Assembly: GCA_038134285.1 (NCBI GenBank)
Contig: JAYPUW010000010.1
Span: 10,070 to 74,069, forward strand
From: UBA3478 sp038134285
GTDB taxonomy: Bacteria > Bacteroidota > Bacteroidia > Flavobacteriales > Flavobacteriaceae
Length of the DNA: 64,000 nucleotides
Reading direction: 5' to 3'
Shown: piece after piece, positions 33,933 to 42,528 of the stretch
Layout: the number at the start of each line of letters is the position of its first letter
Position numbering within the stretch: the stretch's first letter is position 1
The notes under the pieces: model-generated
Database searches by the model: none
Told to the model about the DNA's origin: nothing
What the model saw: only the letters and a program-made list of their open reading frames with translations
Made by a program: the position numbers and the translations under genes

Positions 33933-34663
33933 TGCATCTCTTTTTTAAAGGCCTCAGCAGTGGTGACTAAAAATTCGAGAAGCTCAAACTCATTTTCTTT
34001 TCTCAGCAGTTGATAGGTCGGAACACGCTCGTCACAATAAGTTAAAAAATCAGGGATCTGCGCCGGAGATAATTTTAAATCTTGTAAAAAGAAGCGCTCA
34101 TCGTATACTTTAGCCAATGCTTCAGAAAGTTTGAGTTTTGGAACATTATCTCCTTCGTTCGGAACAAGAAGCGACTTTAGCAATTTAAAAACAGAAATAA
34201 AATTTAATCCGTCTTGCATTCCGCGAGCGGTGGATGAAAGGGCAATGTTTTCTACAGGAGAAGCCCGATCCATTTCATATTCAAACCCCTTGAATTCTTC
34301 GTTTTTCAACTCAATAAAGGCCTCTTGATTGTCGGGGGTCACTACCACCTCGTCAAGCTGACGCACCTTTTCGGTCACCTCAACGACCAAGCGCCCATTA
34401 TTAAGGATATCCTCGGTGATCTGTATCACCTCTAGCTGGTAATTGACCGCGGTAAACACGAGTTCATCTCCAACTGCCACCTCGATGGTAAATGCTCCAT
34501 TTTCATCGGTAATCGTACTGATTTCACGTGTAGAATTGACGACTGCTTCATCAGAAACAAAACTATTTCTATACAACACTTGACCTTTTAGGCGCACCAA
34601 GTCTGACTGTCCAAAAACAGAAAAACTGATCACTAAATACAAGAGAAATAAAACATTTTTCAT
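33929..34663 (-). CDS. Secreted protein with a carboxypeptidase-regulatory-like domain, paralog B
   Basis: A 244-residue protein from the ATG at 34663, giving a signal peptide (MKNVLFLLYLVISFSVFG); three codons upstream are open but not needed. It has the same layout as the downstream paralog: a beta domain with STITDENGAFTIEVAVGDEL and a helical C-terminal half with FLTYCDE and ELLEF. It is the first gene of the leftward operon to the M1 peptidase region. It is divergent from the GNAT gene. Confidence 0.75.
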   Translation of the reverse strand: MKNVLFLLYLVISFSVFGQSDLVRLKGQVLYRNSFVSDEAVVNSTREISTITDENGAFTIEVAVGDELVFTAVNYQLEVIQITEDILNNGRLVVEVTEKVRQLDEVVVTPDNQEAFIELKNEEFKGFEYEMDRASPVENIALSSTARGMQDGLNFISVFKLLKSLLVPNEGDNVPKLKLSEALAKVYDERFFLQDLKLSPAQIPDFLTYCDERVPTYQLLRKENEFELLEFLVTTAEAFKKEMQ

Positions 34664-34708
34664 GAGGTGCATATACTTACCCTAAATTTACCACAAACCG
34701 TTCAGTTT

Positions 34709-35164
34709 ATGACGATCATTAAACAAGTTAATGCCACTACTATATTAACGGTCAGGCAGGCGGTTCTGCGTCAAGGACTTCCTATAGAGGCCAGCATCTT
34801 TGATAAAGATGAAGATCCGCATACCGCACATTTTGGAGCCTTTATTGGTAACACCGTCATAGGTTGTGCCTCGCTGGTCCGCAACACGCATACCAGATTT
34901 AAACCTGAGTTTACCCAGATCGCACAATTGAGAGGTATGGCCGTGCTGCCTGAACATCGCGACGGCGGAATTGGCGGACTGCTCTTAAGAGCAGTTGAAA
35001 CGAAAGGCATTGAAGAAAGCATAGAAGTACTGTGGTTCAACGCGCGTATCAAGGCGGTTCCTTTTTATGAAAAGAACGGATATATCAGAGAAGGAGAGGC
35101 CTATGAAATAGAAGGTGTAGGAACCCATTATTTTATGTTTAAAGTACTTTCATCCCATGAATAG
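34709..35164 (+). CDS. GNAT family N-acetyltransferase
   Basis: A 151-residue protein from the ATG at 34709 (MTIIKQVN), which fits the family better than the start 14 codons upstream. It has the acetyl-CoA-binding pattern LRGMAVLPEHRDGGIGGLLL near residues 78-97 and the C-terminal strand WFNARIKAVPFYEKNGY. The substrate is unknown. Its stop overlaps the M15 peptidase gene by 8 bases. Confidence 0.85.
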   Translation: MTIIKQVNATTILTVRQAVLRQGLPIEASIFDKDEDPHTAHFGAFIGNTVIGCASLVRNTHTRFKPEFTQIAQLRGMAVLPEHRDGGIGGLLLRAVETKGIEESIEVLWFNARIKAVPFYEKNGYIREGEAYEIEGVGTHYFMFKVLSSHE

Positions 35165-35891
35165 ACGCGAATACATCAAGCTTCAAAACCTAGGGATAGC
35201 AGCGCTTTTTACCCCTCAAATAGAAACGGAGTGGAGCTGGTCTACTAGTGTCGAGCGCTTGATGGGAATTGATCCTCCTAAACTTTTTGGAGCAGGAAAA
35301 ACTCAACTGACGCGTCGCGCTTATAAGGCATTTAATCGCATGAAAATGGTTGCATGGAACGACGGTATTGGAATAAAAACGGTATCAAGCTACCGGTCGT
35401 ATGCCGACCAAAAGCGCATTTTTGAGCGTAAGTTTCAAGCCTTTACTGAAGAGGGAGATTCAGGTAAAGACGCCATTGAGCGCATCATCGAATATTCGAC
35501 ACTACCCGGTACCTCGAGGCATCATTGGGGAACCGACATCGATATCGTTCAAGCCGGCCGAACCGTCGATGGCGACAGTCTTTTAGAAGAACATTTTGAA
35601 CCAGGAGGTGCCTTCAGCGAACTCAAAGATTGGTTAGATCAGAACGCGACTGATTTCGACTTCTATTTGGTATACACCAAGGATGCCCATCGTAAGGGTT
35701 TCAATTACGAACCATGGCATCTCAGCTATGCTCCAGAGTCGGTTACCTTGCTCAAAAACTATCTTAAAAAGGAGGTCATCAATAGGGTGTTAGCACAGCA
35801 GGTCATTGGATACGATCATCTCAGTGAAGAGCGATTGAACCGTTACCTAGAAGAGCACCTCTTGGGGATAAATCCAAAGCTTCTACCGTAA
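35157..35891 (+). CDS. M15 family metallopeptidase (VanY-like D-Ala-D-Ala carboxypeptidase)
   Basis: A 244-residue enzyme with the zinc motif SRHHWGTDIDI near residue 120 and the catalytic EPWHLSY block near 182, the pattern of VanY-type D,D-carboxypeptidases that trim peptidoglycan. The N terminus begins MNRREYIK, which resembles a twin-arginine signal (RR, then a hydrophobic stretch), so export by Tat is possible but the hydrophobic part is short. It overlaps the GNAT gene by 8 bases. The substrate (D-Ala-D-Ala ends) is inferred from the family. Confidence 0.88.
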   Translation: MNRREYIKLQNLGIAALFTPQIETEWSWSTSVERLMGIDPPKLFGAGKTQLTRRAYKAFNRMKMVAWNDGIGIKTVSSYRSYADQKRIFERKFQAFTEEGDSGKDAIERIIEYSTLPGTSRHHWGTDIDIVQAGRTVDGDSLLEEHFEPGGAFSELKDWLDQNATDFDFYLVYTKDAHRKGFNYEPWHLSYAPESVTLLKNYLKKEVINRVLAQQVIGYDHLSEERLNRYLEEHLLGINPKLLP

Positions 35892-35897
35892 TAGTTT

Positions 35898-35905
35898 TAC
35901 CTTTG
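35898..35905 (+). promoter_or_regulatory. TAnnTTTG promoter element for gpmI
   Basis: TACCTTTG, a full consensus match, ends 20 bases before the gpmI ATG, in the short gap after the M15 gene. Confidence 0.6.
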
Positions 35906-35925
35906 TACTCATCAATCCATTACCA

Positions 35926-37443
35926 ATGAATAAGAAGGTTCTTCTCATGATTTTAGACGGATGGGGAATGTCTCCTGATCCAAATGTTTCTGCCATTGCT
36001 CAAGCCAATACCGAATTTATAGATGGCTTATATAACAGTTATAGCAACGCCACCTTACTCACCCACGGTATGCATGTGGGCTTACCTGACGGACAAATGG
36101 GAAATAGCGAGGTCGGACACATGAATCTCGGTGCGGGACGTATCGTATACCAAGACCTGGCGCGTATTAACAAGGCGGTTCAAGAAAAGACATTGGGTCA
36201 AGAAAAGGTGATCACAGATGCCCTCGCCTACGCTGAAGAAAAGAAAGTGAACGTTCACCTGCTTGGGTTATGTAGTAACGGTGGTGTGCACTCACACATC
36301 GACCATCTAAAGGCCTTAATTGACGTCTGTGAGACCAGTAGTCATCCGGCTACCTTTATTCACGCCTTCACCGACGGACGAGATGTCGATCCTAAAAGTG
36401 GCGCACAATTCATATCGGACATTCAAACATACACTCAAGAAAAACAAACAAAGATTGCCTCTATAACGGGCCGTTACTATGCCATGGATCGCGACAAGCG
36501 CTGGGATCGCGTCAAAGTAGCGTACGATGCCCTTGTTTGTGGTGAAGGAAACCATGCAAATAACCTCGTCCAAGAGATTGAGGCCTCTTATGAGAACGGA
36601 GTGACCGATGAATTTATTCATCCGATTATTCAGGTCGACCAACAGCAGCAACCTACAGGTACGATCAAGCCACAGGATGTGGTGCTATTTTTCAACTTTA
36701 GAACAGATCGTGGACGCGAACTAACAGAGGTATTGACCCAACAAGCATTCGAGGATTATCAAATGCAACCTTTAGACTTGTACTATGTCACGCTAACCAA
36801 CTACGACAATTCGTTTAAGAATATCAAAGTGGTTTTTGACAAAGAAAATATCAAAGACACCCTGGGCGAAACGCTAGCAAATACCGGAAAAAAACAGTTA
36901 CGCATCGCAGAGACTGAAAAATATCCGCACGTGACCTTCTTTTTTAATGGTGGACGTGAAGAGCCCTTTAACCAAGAGGAACGTATTTTGTGTCCTTCAC
37001 CGAAAGTGGCTACCTACGATTTACAACCGGATATGAGCGCCTTTGATATCAAGGATGCCTTGATGCCACACCTCAAAGAGTCAACCTTTGATTTTATTTG
37101 CCTCAACTTTGCCAATCCAGATATGGTGGGTCATACCGGAATTATGGAGGCTGCCATCAAGGCCTGTGAAACAGTTGACAAGTGCACCAAAGAGATCGTA
37201 ACTGCTGCACTTGAGAGCGATTATACTACGCTTATTATTGCAGATCACGGAAACTGTGACACCATGGTAAACCCTGATCAAAGCCCAAATACAGCGCACA
37301 CGACAAATCCAGTTCCTCTCATTGTGGTAGATCCTGAAATTAAAGCCGTTAAAAATGGAGTTTTAGGAGATGTGGCTCCAACCGTATTAAAGCTAATGGG
37401 AATCGCCCAACCTGAAGCGATGACACAACATCCTTTAGTTTAA
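35926..37443 (+). CDS. gpmI: 2,3-bisphosphoglycerate-independent phosphoglycerate mutase
   Basis: Interconverts 3- and 2-phosphoglycerate in glycolysis with two manganese ions and no cofactor. The 505-residue length is standard. The first metal ligand lies in MILDGWG (Asp11), the phosphorylated serine in GNSEVGHMNLGAGR (Ser61), and the C-terminal alkaline-phosphatase-like block reads LIIADHGNCDTM. It has its own promoter and its stop TAA shares one base with the map start. Confidence 0.97.
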   Translation: MNKKVLLMILDGWGMSPDPNVSAIAQANTEFIDGLYNSYSNATLLTHGMHVGLPDGQMGNSEVGHMNLGAGRIVYQDLARINKAVQEKTLGQEKVITDALAYAEEKKVNVHLLGLCSNGGVHSHIDHLKALIDVCETSSHPATFIHAFTDGRDVDPKSGAQFISDIQTYTQEKQTKIASITGRYYAMDRDKRWDRVKVAYDALVCGEGNHANNLVQEIEASYENGVTDEFIHPIIQVDQQQQPTGTIKPQDVVLFFNFRTDRGRELTEVLTQQAFEDYQMQPLDLYYVTLTNYDNSFKNIKVVFDKENIKDTLGETLANTGKKQLRIAETEKYPHVTFFFNGGREEPFNQEERILCPSPKVATYDLQPDMSAFDIKDALMPHLKESTFDFICLNFANPDMVGHTGIMEAAIKACETVDKCTKEIVTAALESDYTTLIIADHGNCDTMVNPDQSPNTAHTTNPVPLIVVDPEIKAVKNGVLGDVAPTVLKLMGIAQPEAMTQHPLV

Positions 37444-38249
37444 TGAGTGCCATTGTATTAAAGTCATCTGAAGAAATCGCTCTAATTGCTGAGAGCGCCC
37501 AACTCGTTTCAAAGACCTTAGGAATGTTAGCCAAAGAGGTGGTTCCAGGTGCCGACCCTCTTGCATTAGACAAGCTTGCAGAAACCTTTATCAGAGACCA
37601 CAAAGGAGAACCTGGATTTCTAGGCATGTACGACTTCCCGAACACCTTGAATTGGAGCCCAAATGAGCAAGTGGTTCACGGTATTCCAGATCACACACGG
37701 CTTAAAGAAGGAGATATCATATCCATTGACTGTGGGGTCTATATGAACGGTTACTACGGAGATCATGCGTATACTTTTGAGGTGGGAGAAGTAGATCCGG
37801 ATACCAAAAAGTTACTAAAAACTGCCAAGGAATCGCTTTATGTAGGGATCTCAAAGTTTAAGGCTGGTAACCGTGTTGGAGATGTGGGTTATGCCATACA
37901 ACAGTACAATGAAGCACAAGGCTATGGAATAGTCCGTGAACTGGTCGGACATGGACTCGGAAAAAGCCTACACGAAGGACCTGAAATGCCTAATTACGGA
38001 AGAAGGTCTCAAGGGAAAGTCTTCAAAGAAGGTCTTGTGGTGGCTATCGAACCGATGATCAATAGAGGAACACACCGTATTATTCAAGGTAAAGACGGAT
38101 GGACTATTACAACCGCCGATAAAAAACCAAGTGCACATTTTGAACACAATGTGGCGATCGTTGATGGAAGGCCAAAATTACTCTCTACCTTCCAATACAT
38201 ATACGAGGCTCTCGGAATCAGCTCAGATGAAGAGCAACCCTTTAAGTAA
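37443..38249 (+). CDS. map: Type I methionine aminopeptidase
   Basis: Removes the initiator methionine from new proteins. The 268-residue enzyme has the five metal ligands of the family in VVHGIP...IDCG, the DHAYTF aspartate, GHGLGKSLHEGPEMPNYG, VVAIEPMI and HFEHNVAI. Its ATG overlaps the gpmI stop by one base (TAATG). A methyltransferase gene follows after about 10 bases. Confidence 0.96.
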   Translation: MSAIVLKSSEEIALIAESAQLVSKTLGMLAKEVVPGADPLALDKLAETFIRDHKGEPGFLGMYDFPNTLNWSPNEQVVHGIPDHTRLKEGDIISIDCGVYMNGYYGDHAYTFEVGEVDPDTKKLLKTAKESLYVGISKFKAGNRVGDVGYAIQQYNEAQGYGIVRELVGHGLGKSLHEGPEMPNYGRRSQGKVFKEGLVVAIEPMINRGTHRIIQGKDGWTITTADKKPSAHFEHNVAIVDGRPKLLSTFQYIYEALGISSDEEQPFK

Positions 38250-38258
38250 GTCGCAGTG

Positions 38259-39035
38259 ATGCTGAAGAATATTTTTGGAATTGTATTGGGGATATTTCCG
38301 AGACCCGTATTGATTCGTTTCAGCATTTACCTTTTGCCACTTTTTCGTCTTCTCTTTAGAGGAAATCGCTTTACAGACCCAATCGATAAAAACAGTTTTC
38401 GGACTCTACTCCCCTATGGATATCGTAAACAAAGGGCTAATGTACTTTCGCCTTCTACACTTTCTCTAGAGCGCCATCGCCTCTTATGGCTCTATCTTGA
38501 GCACTCCTCTACCTTTTTTAATCCCGACCAAAAGCTAAAAGTCTTACACGTAGCACCAGAGCAATGCTTTTATCCACGCTTTAAACGATTGGCCCATTTA
38601 GACTATATAACCTTCGATCAGAACTCGCCTTTGGCCACTGTCAAAGGAGATCTAAGGGCGCTACCTTTTGCAGATGGATCATTTGACGTTGTATTTTGCA
38701 ACCACGTGCTCGAGCATATCATCGAAGACGATAAGGCCATGCGCGAGTTGTACCGTGTGCTTCAACCAGGTGGATGGGGTATTGTACAAGTTCCTATGAA
38801 ACCCGATCAAGAGGAGACCTATGAAGATAACTTCATTCAAACAAAGAAGGAGCGTGAACTTCATTTTGGTCAATACGATCATGTCAGATGGTACGGAAGA
38901 AAAGATTTCTTCACACGACTTCAAAAGGCGGGGTTTTCAACGGAGGCCATCAATGTGTCACGAGCATTTTCGAAAACTGAAATTGAGCGCTACGCCTTAG
39001 ATCCTAATGAAATTCTACCTATTATTCGCCGATAG
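38259..39035 (+). CDS. Class I SAM-dependent methyltransferase
   Basis: A 258-residue protein with a basic, hydrophobic N-terminal segment (about residues 3-30) and a methyltransferase core: LHVAPEQCFYPRFKRLAHLD (a variant of SAM motif I), then LPFADGSFDVVFCNHVLEHI and LYRVLQPGGWGIVQVP. The start is the ATG at 38259; a GTG three bases earlier also reads in frame. The substrate is unknown. Its 3' end overlaps apbE by 14 bases. Confidence 0.85.
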   Translation: MLKNIFGIVLGIFPRPVLIRFSIYLLPLFRLLFRGNRFTDPIDKNSFRTLLPYGYRKQRANVLSPSTLSLERHRLLWLYLEHSSTFFNPDQKLKVLHVAPEQCFYPRFKRLAHLDYITFDQNSPLATVKGDLRALPFADGSFDVVFCNHVLEHIIEDDKAMRELYRVLQPGGWGIVQVPMKPDQEETYEDNFIQTKKERELHFGQYDHVRWYGRKDFFTRLQKAGFSTEAINVSRAFSKTEIERYALDPNEILPIIRR

Positions 39036-40032
39036 TCTCCGCGAACAAGCCCTGCTGTAAAACACTTGTCGTGTTGTCTTGATCAACGTAGATCAAGTAA
39101 ATCGAGAACTCGGGTCGCCCAGCCAAGAATTGCAGGCTTTGGTGTAGTGGCATAGCCATAAACGCAGTGGCATAGGCATCGGCTTCAGCACAGGTGGGAG
39201 CGATGACACTAGCAGACAAAACATTTGTAGTTTCTGCCCTTCCATTAAGAGGATTGATGGTGTGGCCGTAAGGTCTTCCGCTAATAGAGTCCACTCGAAA
39301 CTTTCTATAATTACCAGAGGTAGCCATAGCCGCATCTCGCAGCGGAATGACACGACTTAAGGACTGTGTATCTTGAGGGTTATCTATGCCGATGGTCCAT
39401 AAGGCTTGTTTCGTGAGATTCATTCCGCTCGCCACAATTTCGCCCCCTAGTTCAATGAGGTAGTTGAGCCCGCCATTATTCCTTATAAGTACAGCAATGC
39501 GGTCTAGGGTATACCCTTTAGCAATGGCGTTAAAATCAAGTTGAACACCAGGCACCTCTTTAATCATAGACCCTTCACTTATGCGCACTTTATCTAATCC
39601 TACTCTCGGGAGCAAGTTCTCAAGTTGAGGCACTTCATTTCGAGGACCTTCAGGACCAAATCCCCAGGCGTTCACTAAAATACCTACAGTAGGGTCGAAG
39701 TATCCGCCTGACTCTTGATGTATGCGCTTTGAAAGCAAAAAGACCTCTTCGAACATAGCGTCTATGACTACAGTGCTATCTTCTGCATTGAGCCTAGAAA
39801 TAAGAGAATTGGAACGATAGGTTGACATAGAGGCGTTCACTGCCTCTAGCAATGAATCGATTGACATTCGAAGCTGCTCGGGATTCACATTAAGCTCGCC
39901 TTCAAACACGGCAATCCCATAGGTGGTGCCTAGCGCGTTTCCCTGAAGCACCAATTGTTGTGGACGCTCAGCACAGCCCTTAAAGAGTACAGTCACAGCC
40001 AGAAGCAGCAGAAAGTGAAAGGTCCGGATCAT
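39022..40032 (-). CDS. apbE: FAD:protein FMN transferase
   Basis: ApbE attaches FMN covalently to threonine residues of exported or membrane proteins, here most likely NqrB and NqrC encoded in the same strand run. The 336-residue protein has an N-terminal signal ending FKGCAERP, probably a lipoprotein signal. Family blocks include MSTYRSNSLISRLN, FDPTVGILVNAWGFGP, VQLDFNAIAKGYTLDRIA and GHTINPLNGRAETTN. The start overlaps the 122-residue gene by 4 bases. Confidence 0.95.
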   Translation of the reverse strand: MIRTFHFLLLLAVTVLFKGCAERPQQLVLQGNALGTTYGIAVFEGELNVNPEQLRMSIDSLLEAVNASMSTYRSNSLISRLNAEDSTVVIDAMFEEVFLLSKRIHQESGGYFDPTVGILVNAWGFGPEGPRNEVPQLENLLPRVGLDKVRISEGSMIKEVPGVQLDFNAIAKGYTLDRIAVLIRNNGGLNYLIELGGEIVASGMNLTKQALWTIGIDNPQDTQSLSRVIPLRDAAMATSGNYRKFRVDSISGRPYGHTINPLNGRAETTNVLSASVIAPTCAEADAYATAFMAMPLHQSLQFLAGRPEFSIYLIYVDQDNTTSVLQQGLFAETIGE

Positions 40033-40397
40033 AATAATTCGTCTACGTGGTATAAACCTTTAAAGGCGATAGTGCACTCCTGATTTTTTTCGAGTGGTAA
40101 TTTGCTATCCAAAGCATTATAGACTCCCACTCCTGCAAAATAGGCGGTTGCCTCAAAAGCTTCAGCATGATTCTTTACCTTTTCGAGTAAAGCCAGATCT
40201 ACCGACATGGGATCTTCAGGAAATCTCGAGGCACGCACTATGATGAAATGGAGTTTTTTTTCTTTGAGGCATACGAACTGTGGATCGCGTTTGAGCTCTG
40301 AATTGACGCCAAGAAATTCGTAACCGGCAGACTCTAATTGCTTACCGACCACATTCATGGCCATCTTGTGTATCTCGTGTGCTGATAGCAATTCCAT
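40029..40397 (-). CDS. Conserved 122-residue protein linked to the Nqr complex
   Basis: A 122-residue soluble protein with no signal peptide. I recall that Flavobacteria carry this gene between nqrF and apbE, and it is often labelled as an NqrF-like subunit although it has no ferredoxin or flavin domain. It begins MELLSAHEIHKMAMN and has a QFVCLKEKKLHFIIVRASRFPED strand region. It could be an assembly or FMN-transfer helper; this is inference from position only. A terminator separates it from nqrF, and it overlaps apbE by 4 bases. Confidence 0.7.
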   Translation of the reverse strand: MELLSAHEIHKMAMNVVGKQLESAGYEFLGVNSELKRDPQFVCLKEKKLHFIIVRASRFPEDPMSVDLALLEKVKNHAEAFEATAYFAGVGVYNALDSKLPLEKNQECTIAFKGLYHVDELL

Positions 40398-40410
40398 CGC
40401 TAAAAATTAA

Positions 40411-40439
40411 AAAAACCGCTACTGAGCGTAGCGGTTTTT
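40411..40439 (-). terminator. Rho-independent terminator after nqrF
   Basis: An 11-base-pair stem (AAAAACCGCTA with its complement) and a 7-base loop, with A/T runs on both sides. It starts 4 bases past the nqrF stop on the minus strand and would end the nqrABCDEF transcript. Confidence 0.85.
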
Positions 40440-40442
40440 AAA

Positions 40443-41750
40443 TTATCCTCCAAAATCATCGAAGCGAATATTCTCATCAGGAATTCCGAAGTCCTCTCCC
40501 ATTTTCTGAACTGCCTTGTTCATCAGTGGTGGTCCACAGAAATACAGCTCTATATCCTCTGGAGTATCGTGTTTGCTTAAATATTGATCTATCACACAAT
40601 TGTGAATAAATCCAACAAAACCATCTCCCTCAGTGTCGTCAACATCTTTCTTTACTTTCCAGTTGTCTTCCTCCATTGGTTCAGAAAGTGCCATGTAAAA
40701 TTTAAAATTTGTGAACTCAGCCTCTAACTTCTTAAAATGGTCGATGTAGAACAATTCTCGTTTAGAACGTCCTCCGTACCAATAGGTCACTTTTCTATTG
40801 GTTTTTAGTGTCTTAAATAGATGGTAAAGGTGTGAGCGCATAGGAGCCATCCCGGCACCACCACCTACGTACAACATCTCAGCATCTGACTGGTTAATGA
40901 AGAACTCTCCAAATGGACCAGAAATAGTTACTGGGTCACCCGCTTTCAAGCTAAAAATATATGAAGAAGCTACTCCAGGATTCACATCTGCCCATCCGTT
41001 TTTATTGCGGTCGAATGGTGGAGTCGCGATACGCACATTCAACATGATCTCACGCCCTTCTGCAGGGAAAGAGGCCATTGAATAAGCGCGCTCTACCTTT
41101 TCAGGGTTTTTCATCACTAGGGGCCAAAGCTGAAACTTGTCCCACTCGTTTTGAAATTTCTTAGGATCATCGTGCTCCTCAGGGTGAGCAGTGATGTCGA
41201 TAGCTGAATATTTTACTTCACAAGGAGGAATCTCGATCTGAATATACCCCCCTGCCTTGTAGTTCATTTCCTCTGGAATCTCAACCACAAATTCTTTGAT
41301 AAAAGAAGCTACGTTGTAATTACGTACTACTTTACCCTCCCATTTCTTGATACCAAAAACCTCTTCTGGAATTTCAATTTCCATGTCTTGCTTCACCTTA
41401 ACCTGACAGGCAAGGCGTGCACCAGAAATCAATTCTTTCTTAGAAAAGTGCGGCGTTTCTGTAGGCAAGGCCTCTCCTCCACCAGAAAAAACATGACACT
41501 CGCACTGGATGCAGGTTCCACCACCTCCACAAGCTGAAGGCAAAAAAACCTTTTGGTTTCCAAGCGTTGACAACAAAGAGCTTCCAGAAGGCACCTCAAT
41601 CTTACGCTCTCCATTAATAGTGATCGTCACGGGTCCAGAAGGAGAAAGTTTTTCTTTGGTGAACAAAAGCAGTCCTACGAGCAACAATGTGAGCACTAAA
41701 AACGCAGCAATGGTAATCAGGATTGTACTTCCAATAGCAGCTAAAACCAT
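40443..41750 (-). CDS. nqrF: Na+-translocating NADH:quinone reductase subunit F
   Basis: The NADH-oxidising subunit of the sodium pump. The 435-residue protein has an N-terminal membrane helix (about 8-30), a 2Fe-2S ferredoxin domain with Cys74, Cys80 and Cys83 (ACGGGGTCIQC) and a fourth cysteine in GARLACQVK, an FAD domain with AYSMASFP and an NADH domain ending in YFCGPPLMNKAV. It lies last in nqrABCDEF, before a terminator. Confidence 0.97.
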   Translation of the reverse strand: MVLAAIGSTILITIAAFLVLTLLLVGLLLFTKEKLSPSGPVTITINGERKIEVPSGSSLLSTLGNQKVFLPSACGGGGTCIQCECHVFSGGGEALPTETPHFSKKELISGARLACQVKVKQDMEIEIPEEVFGIKKWEGKVVRNYNVASFIKEFVVEIPEEMNYKAGGYIQIEIPPCEVKYSAIDITAHPEEHDDPKKFQNEWDKFQLWPLVMKNPEKVERAYSMASFPAEGREIMLNVRIATPPFDRNKNGWADVNPGVASSYIFSLKAGDPVTISGPFGEFFINQSDAEMLYVGGGAGMAPMRSHLYHLFKTLKTNRKVTYWYGGRSKRELFYIDHFKKLEAEFTNFKFYMALSEPMEEDNWKVKKDVDDTEGDGFVGFIHNCVIDQYLSKHDTPEDIELYFCGPPLMNKAVQKMGEDFGIPDENIRFDDFGG

Positions 41751-41774
41751 AATTTTTTCCTCTTAAAGCAATTA

Positions 41775-42518
41775 TTAATCTATACCAGCAATAACCTCAG
41801 TTGACTCTTCAGTCTCTTTGGGGTATTTTGAATCCTCTTCGATTTGTTCTATCTCAACAGCCTCCACTACTTGTTCAGCAGCTGCAGGCGGCTCGTTATC
41901 TCCTGTAAGCATTCCTCCAAAACTCTGAAAGCCAACACCCATTAAACCTGTGATGATAAAGGTGATACCTAAGCCACGAAGTGGAGCAGGAACTGCAGAA
42001 TAACGAATCTTCTCACGTATAGCAGCGATCGCAAGAATGGCCAAGAACCAACCGATTCCTGAACTCAAGCCATAGTTAAAGGCCAATCCGAGAGACGGTA
42101 TTTCACGTGCCTGCATGAAGAGTGACCCTCCTAAAATGGCACAGTTTACAGCGATCAAAGGCAAGAAGATCCCAAGCGAGTTGTACAGAGAAGGAGAGAA
42201 CTTCTCCACTACAATTTCAACGAGCTGAACCATAGTGGCGATGGTAGCGATGAATAGGATAAACGACAAAAAGCTTAGGTCGTATGAGGCGTATTCTTCA
42301 CCTAACCAGCTTAAGGCCCCGGGTTGCAAAAGGTATTGGTCTAACAACCAGTTTAAAGGAACGGTTACCGCCAAAACAAAAATTACGGCAGCTCCTAAAC
42401 CTACAGCAGTGGCCACTTTCTTAGACACAGCTAGGTAAGAACACATTCCTAAGAATACCGCGAATACCATATTATCAATGAATATGGATTTGAAAAACAA
42501 TTCTAAATGCTCTAACAT
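41775..42518 (-). CDS. nqrE: Na+-translocating NADH:quinone reductase subunit E (acidic C-terminal tail)
   Basis: A six-helix membrane subunit that with NqrD carries an inner iron centre. The first about 200 residues match the family (FFKSIFIDNMVFAVFLGMCS at the start, LPLIAVNCAILGGSLFM with the iron-ligand cysteine). At 247 residues it is longer than the usual 200: the last about 45 residues are rich in Glu and Pro and not helical membrane sequence. Gap of 10 bases to nqrD. Confidence 0.95.
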   Translation of the reverse strand: MLEHLELFFKSIFIDNMVFAVFLGMCSYLAVSKKVATAVGLGAAVIFVLAVTVPLNWLLDQYLLQPGALSWLGEEYASYDLSFLSFILFIATIATMVQLVEIVVEKFSPSLYNSLGIFLPLIAVNCAILGGSLFMQAREIPSLGLAFNYGLSSGIGWFLAILAIAAIREKIRYSAVPAPLRGLGITFIITGLMGVGFQSFGGMLTGDNEPPAAAEQVVEAVEIEQIEEDSKYPKETEESTEVIAGID

Positions 42519-42528
42519 CTCTATACGA

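Noticed and set aside
34131..34328. Open frame opposite a carboxypeptidase-regulatory-like gene
   Set aside because: Antisense shadow with no start context or recognisable domain.
34681..34692. TAAATTTA as a bidirectional promoter for the GNAT gene and paralog B
   Set aside because: It is palindromic and in place, but has A instead of the final G of TAnnTTTG on both strands; too weak to list.
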